Shown: in pieces, positions 21,082 to 30,624 of the stretch
Layout: the number at the start of each line of letters is the position of its first letter
Numbering within the stretch: the stretch's first letter is position 1
From: Erythrobacter colymbi
GTDB taxonomy: Bacteria; Pseudomonadota; Alphaproteobacteria; Sphingomonadales; Sphingomonadaceae
DNA length: 64,000 nt
Assembly (NCBI RefSeq): GCF_002155685.1
Contig: NZ_MUYK01000002.1
Location: forward strand, 434,001-498,000
Reading direction: 5' to 3'
Program-made: the position numbers and the translations under genes
The notes under the pieces: generated by a model
What the model was told of the DNA's origin: nothing
The model's database searches: none
Seen by the model: the letters and a program-made list of their open reading frames with translations, nothing else

Positions 21082-21993
21082 TTAGTGGTCGCGCTCGACG
21101 ATGTAGCGGGCGAGCGCGCGCAGCACGTCGGCCTCGCTGCCGTAGGACGCAAGCCGCAGCACCGCCTGGTCGACCAGTGCGCGCGCCTGTTCGCGGGCCT
21201 TGTCGACCCCCATGAGGGTGACGAAGGTCTGCTTGCCCTGTTCGTTATCCTTGCGCAGCGCCTTGCCGGCCTTGGCGATGTCGCCTTCGACATCAAGCAG
21301 GTCGTCGGCGATCTGGAAGGCTAGGCCGATGTCGCGGGCATAGGCACGAAGGTGCGCCCTGCCCTGCGGCGCAACCTTGCCGAGGATCGCGCCCATTTCG
21401 ACCGCAGCGGCGAGCAATGCGCCGGTCTTGAGCTGTTGCAGGCGGGTGATCGCGGGCAGATCGTAGACCACGCCCTCTTCGTCGGCGACCATGTCCATCA
21501 TCTGGCCGCCCGCCATCCCGCTCATGCCGGAGGCCTGCCCGAGGGTGAGGATCAGCTCGGAGCGGGTGAAGGGGTCTTCGGAGGTGGCGTCGTCAGCGAG
21601 GATCTCGAAGGCGAGCGCGTGGAGCGCATCGCCCGCGAGCACCGCGGTCGCCTCGTCATAGGCCTTGTGCAGCGTCGGCTTGCCGTGCCGCAAGTCGTCA
21701 TTGTCCATGCAGGGCAGATCATCGTGGATCAGCGAATAGACGTGGATCGCCTCGATCGCCGCGCCCGCACGCAGGGCCGCATCGCGCGAGACGCCGAACA
21801 ACGCCGCGGTGCTGCACACCAGCAGCGGGCGCACGCGCTTGCCCCCGCCGATCGCAGCATAGCGCATTGCTTCGACCAGACGCGCGCTGGTGTCGTCCGG
21901 CACCGGCAGCAGCGCGTCGAACAGCGAGTCGATTTCGGCCTGGGTGCGCTTGATCGCGTCGGCCAGCACATTGCCCTGCGTTTCAGCCAGCAT
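21082..21993 (-). CDS. ispA: polyprenyl (farnesyl) diphosphate synthase
   Basis: This class I prenyltransferase condenses isopentenyl diphosphate with allylic diphosphates, probably to farnesyl diphosphate. The 303-residue protein has GGGKRVRPLLV, the first Asp-rich motif in HDDLPCMDNDDLRHG and the second in QIADDLLDVEGD. The ATG at 21993 lies five bases after the xseB stop, and the pair xseB-ispA is a typical operon. Product chain length cannot be proved from sequence, but size and the fast context with XseB favour IspA. Confidence 0.93.
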   Translation of the reverse strand: MLAETQGNVLADAIKRTQAEIDSLFDALLPVPDDTSARLVEAMRYAAIGGGKRVRPLLVCSTAALFGVSRDAALRAGAAIEAIHVYSLIHDDLPCMDNDDLRHGKPTLHKAYDEATAVLAGDALHALAFEILADDATSEDPFTRSELILTLGQASGMSGMAGGQMMDMVADEEGVVYDLPAITRLQQLKTGALLAAAVEMGAILGKVAPQGRAHLRAYARDIGLAFQIADDLLDVEGDIAKAGKALRKDNEQGKQTFVTLMGVDKAREQARALVDQAVLRLASYGSEADVLRALARYIVERDH

Positions 21994-21998
21994 CGCGC

Positions 21999-22271
21999 TC
22001 ACCCTTCCGCATCGAAGGGACGGGTGCCGGTCGCCCGGCCATCGGCGGCGGTCACGATCCGCTCGATCCGCGCCTGCGCCGCATCGAGCCGCTGCTGGCA
22101 CGCCGCACGCAGCGCCTCCCCGCGTTCGTAGAGGCTGATCGACTGGTCGAGCGGCACGTCGCCGCGCTCCAGCTGCTGCACGATCTGCTCGAGCGCGGCC
22201 AGTGCCTGTTCGAAGCTGAGACCCGCGATGTCCTGACCGCCCGCGGCCGGTGTTGAAGTGCCCTCGTCCAT
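21999..22271 (-). CDS. xseB: exodeoxyribonuclease VII small subunit
   Basis: XseB is the small subunit of the single-strand-specific exonuclease VII. The 90-residue protein has LSFEQALAALEQIVQQLERGDVPLDQSISLYERGEALRAACQQRLDAAQARIERI, the whole family core. The start could be the ATG at 22271 or one at 22283; neither has a clear ribosome binding site. It is directly upstream of ispA. Confidence 0.93.
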   Translation of the reverse strand: MDEGTSTPAAGGQDIAGLSFEQALAALEQIVQQLERGDVPLDQSISLYERGEALRAACQQRLDAAQARIERIVTAADGRATGTRPFDAEG

Positions 22272-22356
22272 GGCGCGGAGCATTGACGGCGCGCAGCGGT
22301 GCGGTCAAGGCTGGCGACAACGGGCGGGTTCAAACCAACACAGGATATTCGTGCAC

Positions 22357-22779
22357 ATGCTCAAGTGGATCATCGCCTATGGCGTCGCGGCCGTATCGTT
22401 TCTGGCCTTCGACGTGGTGTGGCTGCGCTGGGCAGCGGGCAACCTCTACAAGCCCGTGATCGGCGAGATCATGGCCGAAAAATTCAACGCCGGTGCGGCG
22501 GTCGCCTTCTATCTTATCTACATCGCCGGGATCACCTGGTTTGCGATCAAGCCGGGCCTGACGGGCGGCGGCGTGCAGGCGGCGATGCTCAACGGCATCC
22601 TGCTGGGCGCGCTGTGCTATGCAACCTTCGACCTAACTTCGCAGGCCGTGATGAAGGTGTGGGCGACGCACATCAGCGTGCTCGACATCCTGTGGGGCGC
22701 CTTCGTCACCGGGGCGGCCGCCTCGATCGCAACCTGGGCGGTGCTGCGCTTCGTGCCCGCCGCGCCGGTTGCCGGCTGA
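22357..22779 (+). CDS. DUF2177 family membrane protein
   Basis: This is a 140-residue integral membrane protein with four hydrophobic helices. It shows the DUF2177 pattern: LKWIIAYGVAAVSFLAFDVVWL, then FYLIYIAGITWFAI, then NGILLGALCYATFDLTSQAVMKVW, then DILWGAFVTG. AGGA is upstream, and a GTG six bases before the ATG is an alternative start. It is followed after two bases by another membrane protein gene, so the two are probably co-transcribed. Function unknown. Confidence 0.82.
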   Translation: MLKWIIAYGVAAVSFLAFDVVWLRWAAGNLYKPVIGEIMAEKFNAGAAVAFYLIYIAGITWFAIKPGLTGGGVQAAMLNGILLGALCYATFDLTSQAVMKVWATHISVLDILWGAFVTGAAASIATWAVLRFVPAAPVAG

Positions 22780-22781
22780 GC

Positions 22782-23456
22782 ATGTTTATCGGCCACTTCG
22801 CTCCGGCCTTCATCGCTGCCGCGGTCAGCCCCGAGCGGCCGCGATTGGCGACGATGTTCGTGGCCGGGCAGCTGGTCGACTGGGGGTTCTTCAGCTTCGC
22901 GCTGGTGGGCCTCGAGCATATGCGGGTCGATCCGGCGGCGAGCGTGATGGTGCCTTTCGACCTCTACGACATGCCCTACACCCATTCGCTCGCCGGCACG
23001 GCGATCTGGGCGGCGGCGTTCTTCGGGATCGTGGCGATCTGGCAGCGCAGCTGGCGGATTGGCCTGCTGGCGAGCGCCGTCGTGCTGTCGCACTGGCTGT
23101 GCGACCTCATCGTCCACGTGCCCGACCTCACGCTGGACGGTACGCCGCCCAAGCTCGGGCTCGGCCTGTGGAACATGCCGTGGGTCGCGATCCCGCTGGA
23201 GCTGGCGCTGACCTTCGGGGCTTTCGCCTTCTACCTGCGCCGCACGCGCGGTCCTGCGGGGCCGCCGCTGGTGCTCGCAGGAGTCATGCTGCTGTTCCAG
23301 CTCGCCAACTGGTTCGCGCCGCATCCGGAAAGCGCCGGGCCCTTCCTCTACCTGCAGGCGCTGTTCGCCTTTGCCGTGCTGACCGTTCTGGCGGCATGGG
23401 TCGGGGAGAATCGCTGGTTCAGGAAACGCGGCGGCTTGGCCTCGCGGGGCATGTGA
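22782..23456 (+). CDS. predicted membrane-bound metal-dependent hydrolase-like protein
   Basis: This 224-residue protein has about six transmembrane helices and histidine clusters near membrane edges (MFIGHFAPAF, MPYTHSLAG, LSHWLCDLIVHVPDL). That arrangement matches the DUF457/YdjM-type integral membrane hydrolase pattern, where TH and HxxxD residues are thought to bind metal. Assignment is tentative. The start lies two bases after the DUF2177 stop. No ribosome binding site is visible, which suggests translational coupling. Confidence 0.6.
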   Translation: MFIGHFAPAFIAAAVSPERPRLATMFVAGQLVDWGFFSFALVGLEHMRVDPAASVMVPFDLYDMPYTHSLAGTAIWAAAFFGIVAIWQRSWRIGLLASAVVLSHWLCDLIVHVPDLTLDGTPPKLGLGLWNMPWVAIPLELALTFGAFAFYLRRTRGPAGPPLVLAGVMLLFQLANWFAPHPESAGPFLYLQALFAFAVLTVLAAWVGENRWFRKRGGLASRGM

Positions 23457-23485
23457 TCTAGGGGGCGGCCCAAGGAGTCCCTCTC

Positions 23486-25722
<2,237 letters not shown>

Positions 25723-25723
<1 letters not shown>

Positions 25724-26133
25724 TGGCCTCCTCGGGCTATTCCGGCACGCCGCTGGCGAAGAAGCTCAGCCTGCGCGACGGAATGCGGGTGTGGTTCGAC
25801 GCCATTCCCGAGCACGTGATCGACGAGATCGACGAGTATGCGCTCGAACTCACCTTCGTCGCCGACCCCGCGCAGGGGATCGACGCGGCGCATGTGTTCG
25901 TGACGGACAAGGCCGCGCTGGAAGCGCACCTCGCCGCCCTGCGCCACCAGATCGCCCCCGACGGCCAGATCTGGGTGAGCTGGCCCAAGAAGGCCTCGAA
26001 AGTGCCGACCGACATCACCGAGGATGTAATCCGCGACATCTGCCTGCCGATGGGGCTGGTCGATACCAAGGTCTGCGCGATCGACGAGACCTGGTCGGGC
26101 CTCAAGCTGGTGATCCGCAAGGAACTTCGCTGA
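25723..26133 (+). CDS. DUF3052-family protein
   Basis: This 136-residue soluble protein begins MASSGYSGTPLAKKLSLRDGMRVWF. It ends WSGLKLVIRKELR after DGQIWVSWPKKASKVPTDITEDVIRDICLPMGLVDTKVCAIDETW. That sequence matches the uncharacterised DUF3052 family. Its ATG overlaps the purL stop (TGATG), implying translational coupling. No enzymatic residues can be pointed to. Confidence 0.8.
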
Positions 26134-26139
26134 GCGGCC

Positions 26140-26931
26140 TCAGGCGGCCTGCGCGCCGCCCAAAGTCAGATCCTCGCGGGCATTGCCCTCGCTCTCGAGG
26201 ATCGCGAGGCACTGGCGATATATTTCGGGCTTGCCGATGTTCAGCCGCGCGCGGGCCGAGGCGATATCCTCGCGCATCAGCGCCGCGATATCCTGATGGG
26301 CGATCTTGGCGGCAGCGCGGCCAAGGCGGCGGCCTTCCTTGATCGCGGCGAACAGCGGCGCTTTCGTCCCGCTCACTTTCCGGATCTGGCGCGCGCCGGC
26401 ATAGGCGATGAACAGGATGCCGGTGTTGCGGTTCTGCTCGTAGCTGAAGCCGAGCAGGCTCGCCTCGCCCAGCGCGTCGCGGCCGTAGCCGGTCAGCACA
26501 TGGAACAGGTCATGCGTGTCGCGAAGACGGTCGAAGTACCACTGGGTCTGATCCTGCGGCAGGCTTTCGGGCGGCGCCCACTTGTGGCTTTCCGCGACGA
26601 GGCCCGCCGCCGAGAGCCCCTCGCGCTTCATGAAGGCGATGTAATGCGCCGCCACCGTTTCCGGCCCGCAATCGGCCCAGCGGGCGTGATCGTCGAGCAT
26701 CGCGGGGATGTCGACGCCCTCGCGCATGAAGCGCTGGCCTTCGGGCGAGGCGATGAAGGCGTGCGCCTGCCGGTGGCTGCGCTTGCCCTTGGTCGCCTCG
26801 ATGATGTGGAACACCTGCTCGGTGTCCTCCTTGTCCTCGACCAGCTTGCCGAAGTGGTGGAGCACCTTGAGAGGACGAAAGCCCGAGGTCTTGCGGTCCG
26901 GGGCAACCAGCGGAAGATCGGTGAGGGCCAT
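26140..26931 (-). CDS. Coq4-family protein (paralogue 1)
   Basis: Coq4 proteins act in ubiquinone biosynthesis; eukaryotic COQ4 has been linked to removal of the C1 carboxyl group. The 263-residue protein carries the family zinc motif H-D-x-x-H-x11-E in RDTHDLFHVLTGYGRDALGE, preceded by QDQTQWYFDRL. FRPLKVLHHFGKLVEDKEDTEQVF near the N-terminus matches the second copy. The ATG at 26931 has AAGGA ten bases upstream; a GTG at 26976 is less likely. It is divergent from the nitroreductase gene, with an operator-like palindrome between them. Confidence 0.82.
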   Translation of the reverse strand: MALTDLPLVAPDRKTSGFRPLKVLHHFGKLVEDKEDTEQVFHIIEATKGKRSHRQAHAFIASPEGQRFMREGVDIPAMLDDHARWADCGPETVAAHYIAFMKREGLSAAGLVAESHKWAPPESLPQDQTQWYFDRLRDTHDLFHVLTGYGRDALGEASLLGFSYEQNRNTGILFIAYAGARQIRKVSGTKAPLFAAIKEGRRLGRAAAKIAHQDIAALMREDIASARARLNIGKPEIYRQCLAILESEGNAREDLTLGGAQAA

Positions 26932-26981
26932 CTGTGTAACGTCCTTGGCGCGATTCGCGAATTGGGCTTGCGACACGCTAC

Positions 26982-26995
26982 TAACATGAGTGTCA
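26982..26995. promoter_or_regulatory. TetR-type operator candidate, site 1
   Basis: TAACATGAGTGTCA fits T-N-ACA-N4-TGT-N-A, a typical TetR-family half-site spacing. It lies between the divergent Coq4 gene (start 26931) and nitroreductase gene (start 27040). A matching site precedes the second Coq4 gene. Confidence 0.5.
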
Positions 26996-27039
26996 GTTAA
27001 AAGTCCATTCCCTGCTCGACCGAGGGTTCACCGCTGCCG

Positions 27040-27726
27040 ATGAACGAACATGACACCCTGCCCTATCACCTCGATCCGCTGCCTGACGAGGCCGCCATCG
27101 CGCACGCGCGGGCGCTCGCCGCCCGGCTGCGCGAACGGCGCACCTGCCGCTGGTTCTCGGACGCCCCGGTTCCACGTGCGGTGATCGAAGCGGCGATTGA
27201 TGCCGCAGGCAGCGCGCCTTCTGGCGCGAACCATCAGCCCTGGCACTTCGCGGTCGTCTCCTCCCCCGCCATAAAGCGCGCGATCCGCGAAGCCGCCGAG
27301 GCCGAGGAACGCCGCTTCTACGGTGTCGATAGCGATGATCCCAAGGCGGGCGCAGAATGGCTCGCGGCGCTCGGGCCGCTGGGTACGGATGCGGACAAGC
27401 CGTTCCTCGAGACCGCACCGTGGCTGATCGTCGTCTTCGCCCAACGCAAGGGCGGGATCGAAGAGGACGGGCAAACCCAGAACTACTACGTCAATGAAAG
27501 CGTCGGCATCGCCTGCGGGTTGTTGCTGGCGACCCTGCACGAGGCTGGCGTGGCGACGCTCACCCACACGCCATCGCCGATGGGGTTCCTGCGCAAGGTC
27601 TGCGGGCGGCCGGAGTGGGAAAAGCCGGTGATGATCATCGTCGCCGGACGCCCTGCCCCCGACGCGACGGTTCCGGCCTATGCCCTGCGCAAGAAGCCGC
27701 TGACGCAGATCGCCAGCTGGCTCTGA
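27040..27726 (+). CDS. nitroreductase-family FMN oxidoreductase
   Basis: The 228-residue protein has the nitroreductase fold signature RRTCRWFSDAPVPRAVIEAAIDAAGSAPSGANHQPWHFAVV. NESVGIACGLLLATLHEAGVATLTHTPSPMGFLRKVC follows, with FMN contacts. The closest subtypes by motif are the iodotyrosine deiodinase/BluB-like branch, but specificity is open. It is flanked on both sides by Coq4 paralogues reading toward lower coordinates and converges with the second. A link to quinone chemistry is possible but inferred. Confidence 0.85.
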   Translation: MNEHDTLPYHLDPLPDEAAIAHARALAARLRERRTCRWFSDAPVPRAVIEAAIDAAGSAPSGANHQPWHFAVVSSPAIKRAIREAAEAEERRFYGVDSDDPKAGAEWLAALGPLGTDADKPFLETAPWLIVVFAQRKGGIEEDGQTQNYYVNESVGIACGLLLATLHEAGVATLTHTPSPMGFLRKVCGRPEWEKPVMIIVAGRPAPDATVPAYALRKKPLTQIASWL

Positions 27727-27732
27727 CGGCGT

Positions 27733-28578
27733 TTACGCCGCCAGCAGTTCGGGCTGTTCGAGGGTCTCGCGGCTGGCGAGCAGGTTGTGGGGGTTGATCC
27801 CCTCCTCGCGCCAGATGCGGTGGCATTCGCGGTACATGACCGGCTCGGGAATGCGCATCTCGGCGCGCACTTCGGCGAGCGGGCGGGCGAGCAGTTCGCG
27901 GATCGGCTGGGCGATCAGCTGCGGCGCGCCCTTGCCGGTACGATGCGCCTCGCGCACGGCGCCAAACACCGGCGCTCTGGTGCCCTTGGCCATCTTCTTG
28001 ATGTTCGCCGCCCCGGCATAGCCGATCAGCAGGTGCCCCTGGCTCGGCTGCTGGCCGTGGGTGAACAGCAGCACGCTCGCCTCGCCGAGCGCATCGCGGC
28101 CATAGCCGGTGAGGATGTGGAACAGGTCATGCGTGTCGCGCGAGCGGTTGATGTACCACTCGACGAGGTCGGGATAGCGCGGACGGCCGGCGCGGTCGCT
28201 TTCGGCCACGAGGCCCGCGGCCGAGAGACCTTCGGCCTCCATGAAGTCGCAATAGGCGTGGGCAAGGCTGCCCTTGGGCGTGCGGCGCAGCGCGGCGTGA
28301 TCGTCGAGGATGTCGGGCAGCCACGCCTCGGTCCGGCGCAGCTCTTCGCCCCGCTCCGACAGCGCCAGCTCGGCGATGCGCGGCATGAAGTCCTTGGACG
28401 GCAGCGATTCGAAGATCTTGAACACCGCCGCGGTGTCTTCCTTGTCCTTCATCAGCTTCTGGAAGTTGCGCACCGCGCGCATCGGACGATACTTCGCTTC
28501 CGGCCGCTCGGGGTGAAGCAGCACGGTGCCGTCGGCGGCGAACATCTGCATGTAATCGGTGCGGGTCTTGCCGGTCAT
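27733..28578 (-). CDS. Coq4-family protein (paralogue 2)
   Basis: This 281-residue paralogue of the gene at 26140 has the same HDLFHILTGYGRDALGE zinc motif. Its N-terminal YRPMRAVRNFQKLMKDKEDTAAVF parallels FRPLKVLHHFGKLVEDKEDTEQVF. The ATG at 28578 was chosen since AAGGA lies eight bases upstream; an ATG at 28587 overlaps that site. An operator-like palindrome lies 40-53 bases upstream. Two Coq4 copies are more than one quinone pathway needs, so one may have a different substrate. Confidence 0.82.
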   Translation of the reverse strand: MTGKTRTDYMQMFAADGTVLLHPERPEAKYRPMRAVRNFQKLMKDKEDTAAVFKIFESLPSKDFMPRIAELALSERGEELRRTEAWLPDILDDHAALRRTPKGSLAHAYCDFMEAEGLSAAGLVAESDRAGRPRYPDLVEWYINRSRDTHDLFHILTGYGRDALGEASVLLFTHGQQPSQGHLLIGYAGAANIKKMAKGTRAPVFGAVREAHRTGKGAPQLIAQPIRELLARPLAEVRAEMRIPEPVMYRECHRIWREEGINPHNLLASRETLEQPELLAA

Positions 28579-28617
28579 GGGAGCCATCCTTCTGCAGCAG
28601 CGTCTAGCGCGGCTTGC

Positions 28618-28631
28618 TTACATGAATGTTA
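28618..28631. promoter_or_regulatory. TetR-type operator candidate, site 2
   Basis: TTACATGAATGTTA fits T-N-ACA-N4-TGT-N-A and agrees with site 1 at 12 of 15 positions when the preceding C is included. It lies 40 bases upstream of the second Coq4 gene start. Confidence 0.5.
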
Positions 28632-28691
28632 ATAGCCGATTCGGTTCGCCAATTGAAACCCTTTTTTCGACGAACCGTTTTCCCCGCACGA

Positions 28692-29576
28692 TCAACCTTC
28701 GTGCCAGTCCTCGCGCGGCACACCCAGAAGCGTGAGCACGGCGGTGAGATCGTCCGAATCCACCCGGCCATTGGCAGCCGCGCGGGCCTTGGGCTTGGCT
28801 CTATAGGCAAAGCCGTAGGTCGCCGCCTCGATCATCGGAATGTCGTTCGCCCCGTCTCCTGTGGCGAGGCTGTGCGCGCCCTCGCCCAGAGCCACCAGTT
28901 CCTCGCGCAGCACCGCTGCCTTGACTGCGCTGTCGGTGATCGGGCCGACCAGCCCACCGGTGAGCTTGCCATCCTCAACCGCGAGGCGGTTGCCGACGAC
29001 GCGGTGGAAGCCGAGCATCTCGGCCACCGGATCGGCGAAATGGTGGAACCCGCCCGTCACCAGCACCGTCCGCGTGTCGAGCGCCGCGAGCGTGGCGACC
29101 AGCGTCCTCGCCCCCGGCGTCGCGGTGATCCGCTCGGCGAGGCATTGCGCAATCGCACCCTCGTCCAGCCCCGCCAGCAGCGCCACGCGCTCGCGCAGGG
29201 CCGCCTCGAAATCGAGCTCGCCCTGCATCGCGCGTTCGGTAATCTCGGCGATCTGCGCCTTGATCCCGGCGTAATCGGCCAGCTCGTCGATGCACTCCTG
29301 CCCGATCATGGTCGAATCCATGTCGGAGACGAACAGGCGCGGCACCTCGATGGTCCCGCGCGCGACCAGCATGGCGGGCACCGCGAAGGCGCTGTCGATC
29401 GCGGCGAGCACGTCCACTTCCTTGCCGCCGTCGAGATGGAGTTCGAGCACACCCTCGTCGCCCTCGGGCATGGCGGCGGCTGTCACCTGCGCGCCCGCAT
29501 CGCCAATCGCTGCGACAAGCGCATCGAGACGCGTTTCACATTCACTCGTCTCTGCTATCAGCCGCGCAATGAGCAT
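28692..29576 (-). CDS. serB: phosphoserine phosphatase
   Basis: SerB dephosphorylates phosphoserine, the last step of serine synthesis. The 294-residue protein has an N-terminal ACT-like region. The HAD motifs are FVSDMDSTMIGQE (nucleophile Asp), VLVTGGFHHFADPVAE, and GDGANDIPMIEAATYGFAYRAKP. The start ATG at 29576 overlaps the divergent miaA start by eight bases. The start is supported by homology to the MLIARL-type N-terminus, but a shorter form cannot be excluded. Confidence 0.95.
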   Translation of the reverse strand: MLIARLIAETSECETRLDALVAAIGDAGAQVTAAAMPEGDEGVLELHLDGGKEVDVLAAIDSAFAVPAMLVARGTIEVPRLFVSDMDSTMIGQECIDELADYAGIKAQIAEITERAMQGELDFEAALRERVALLAGLDEGAIAQCLAERITATPGARTLVATLAALDTRTVLVTGGFHHFADPVAEMLGFHRVVGNRLAVEDGKLTGGLVGPITDSAVKAAVLREELVALGEGAHSLATGDGANDIPMIEAATYGFAYRAKPKARAAANGRVDSDDLTAVLTLLGVPREDWHEG

Positions 29577-30525
29577 TCCGACCACTCCTGAAAATCCGCT
29601 CGCGCTCATTGCAGGGCCGACCGCCAGCGGCAAGAGCGCGATTGCCGTCGCCCTCGCCCATCGTCTCATCGCGGATGGCCGCCGCGCGGTGATCATCAAC
29701 GCCGACAGCGCGCAGGTCTATGCCGACCTGCAGATCCTCTCCGCCCGCCCGAGCGAGGAGGAAATGGAGGGGATCGAGCACCGGCTGTTTGGCGCGTGGG
29801 ACGGTGCCGAGGCCTGTTCGGCCGCCGCCTGGGCAATGCGCGCCAAGACCGAAATTGCCAATTGCCACGAGGCGGGCGCGGTGCCGATCCTCGTCGGGGG
29901 CACGGGGCTCTACATCAAGGTGCTGCTCGAAGGCATTGCCCCCATCCCCGAAATCGACCCCGCCGTGCGCGCCGCCATGCGCGCGCTGGACGAGGATGCG
30001 GCGTGGAAGCTGCTCCAGATCGAGGATCCCGAACGTGCGGCCGATCTCGCCCCCGGCGACCGCCAGCGCATCGCCCGTGCGCTCGAGGTCAAGCGATCGA
30101 CCGGCGTGACGCTGGGAGACTGGCAGCGCGCCAAGGCGGGCGGCATCGCGGAGGAGGTGACGCTCCATCCGCTGATCGTCGAGCCCGAGCGCCAGTGGGT
30201 CTATGACCGCTGCGACGCGCGCTTCGAGGCGATGCTCGATCAGGGCGCGATCGCCGAGGTCGAAGCGCTGCTCGCGCGCCAGCTCGATCCCGACCTCCCC
30301 GTCATGCGCGCCATCGGCGTTCCCGAGATCGCGGCATGGCTTGCGGGCGAGATCGAGGCCGATGCGGTGGTCGCCTCGGGCAGTCAGGCGACCCGCAACT
30401 ACGCCAAGCGCCAGTTCACCTGGTTCCGGCGCCAGCCCCCGCCGGAATGGCCGCGGATCCACCCGAATTGGGAATCCGAAAATATCGACTTGGATGCCTG
30501 TTTCGCATCATTATTGCGCAAATAG
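29569..30525 (+). CDS. miaA: tRNA dimethylallyltransferase
   Basis: MiaA transfers the dimethylallyl group to adenine 37 of tRNAs reading UNN codons. The 318-residue protein has the P-loop LIAGPTASGKSAIAVALA, the DSAQVYADLQILSARPSEEE motif (usual DSMQVY with A for M), HRLFG, VGGTGLYIKVLLEG, and QATRNYAKRQFTWFR near the end. The ATG at 29569 lies inside the serB start region, so the two divergent genes overlap head to head. Confidence 0.95.
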   Translation: MSIPTTPENPLALIAGPTASGKSAIAVALAHRLIADGRRAVIINADSAQVYADLQILSARPSEEEMEGIEHRLFGAWDGAEACSAAAWAMRAKTEIANCHEAGAVPILVGGTGLYIKVLLEGIAPIPEIDPAVRAAMRALDEDAAWKLLQIEDPERAADLAPGDRQRIARALEVKRSTGVTLGDWQRAKAGGIAEEVTLHPLIVEPERQWVYDRCDARFEAMLDQGAIAEVEALLARQLDPDLPVMRAIGVPEIAAWLAGEIEADAVVASGSQATRNYAKRQFTWFRRQPPPEWPRIHPNWESENIDLDACFASLLRK

Positions 30526-30567
30526 CGCTTGACTTATCAGATTATGACCTTTAGCGGCGGTGTCACT

Positions 30568-30608
30568 CGGCCCGATGCGCACCCCCCTGCGTCGGGCCGG
30601 TTTTCTTA
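30568..30608 (+). terminator. terminator between miaA and ilvB
   Basis: An 8-bp perfect stem CGGCCCGA/TCGGGCCG (30568-30575 and 30592-30599) with a 16-base loop is followed by GTTTTCTT. It ends only 17 bases before the ilvB ATG. It may simply end miaA transcription, or act as an ilvB attenuator if the TTGACT hexamer at 30529 is the -35 of an ilvB promoter. The only nearby leader frame (30544-30612) is not rich in Ile, Leu or Val codons. Confidence 0.75.
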
Positions 30609-30624
30609 TTGAAGCCTCGCCAGA

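Noticed and set aside
30544..30612. 22-codon frame before ilvB as an attenuator leader peptide
   Set aside because: It has no run of Ile, Leu or Val codons and runs through the terminator stem itself.
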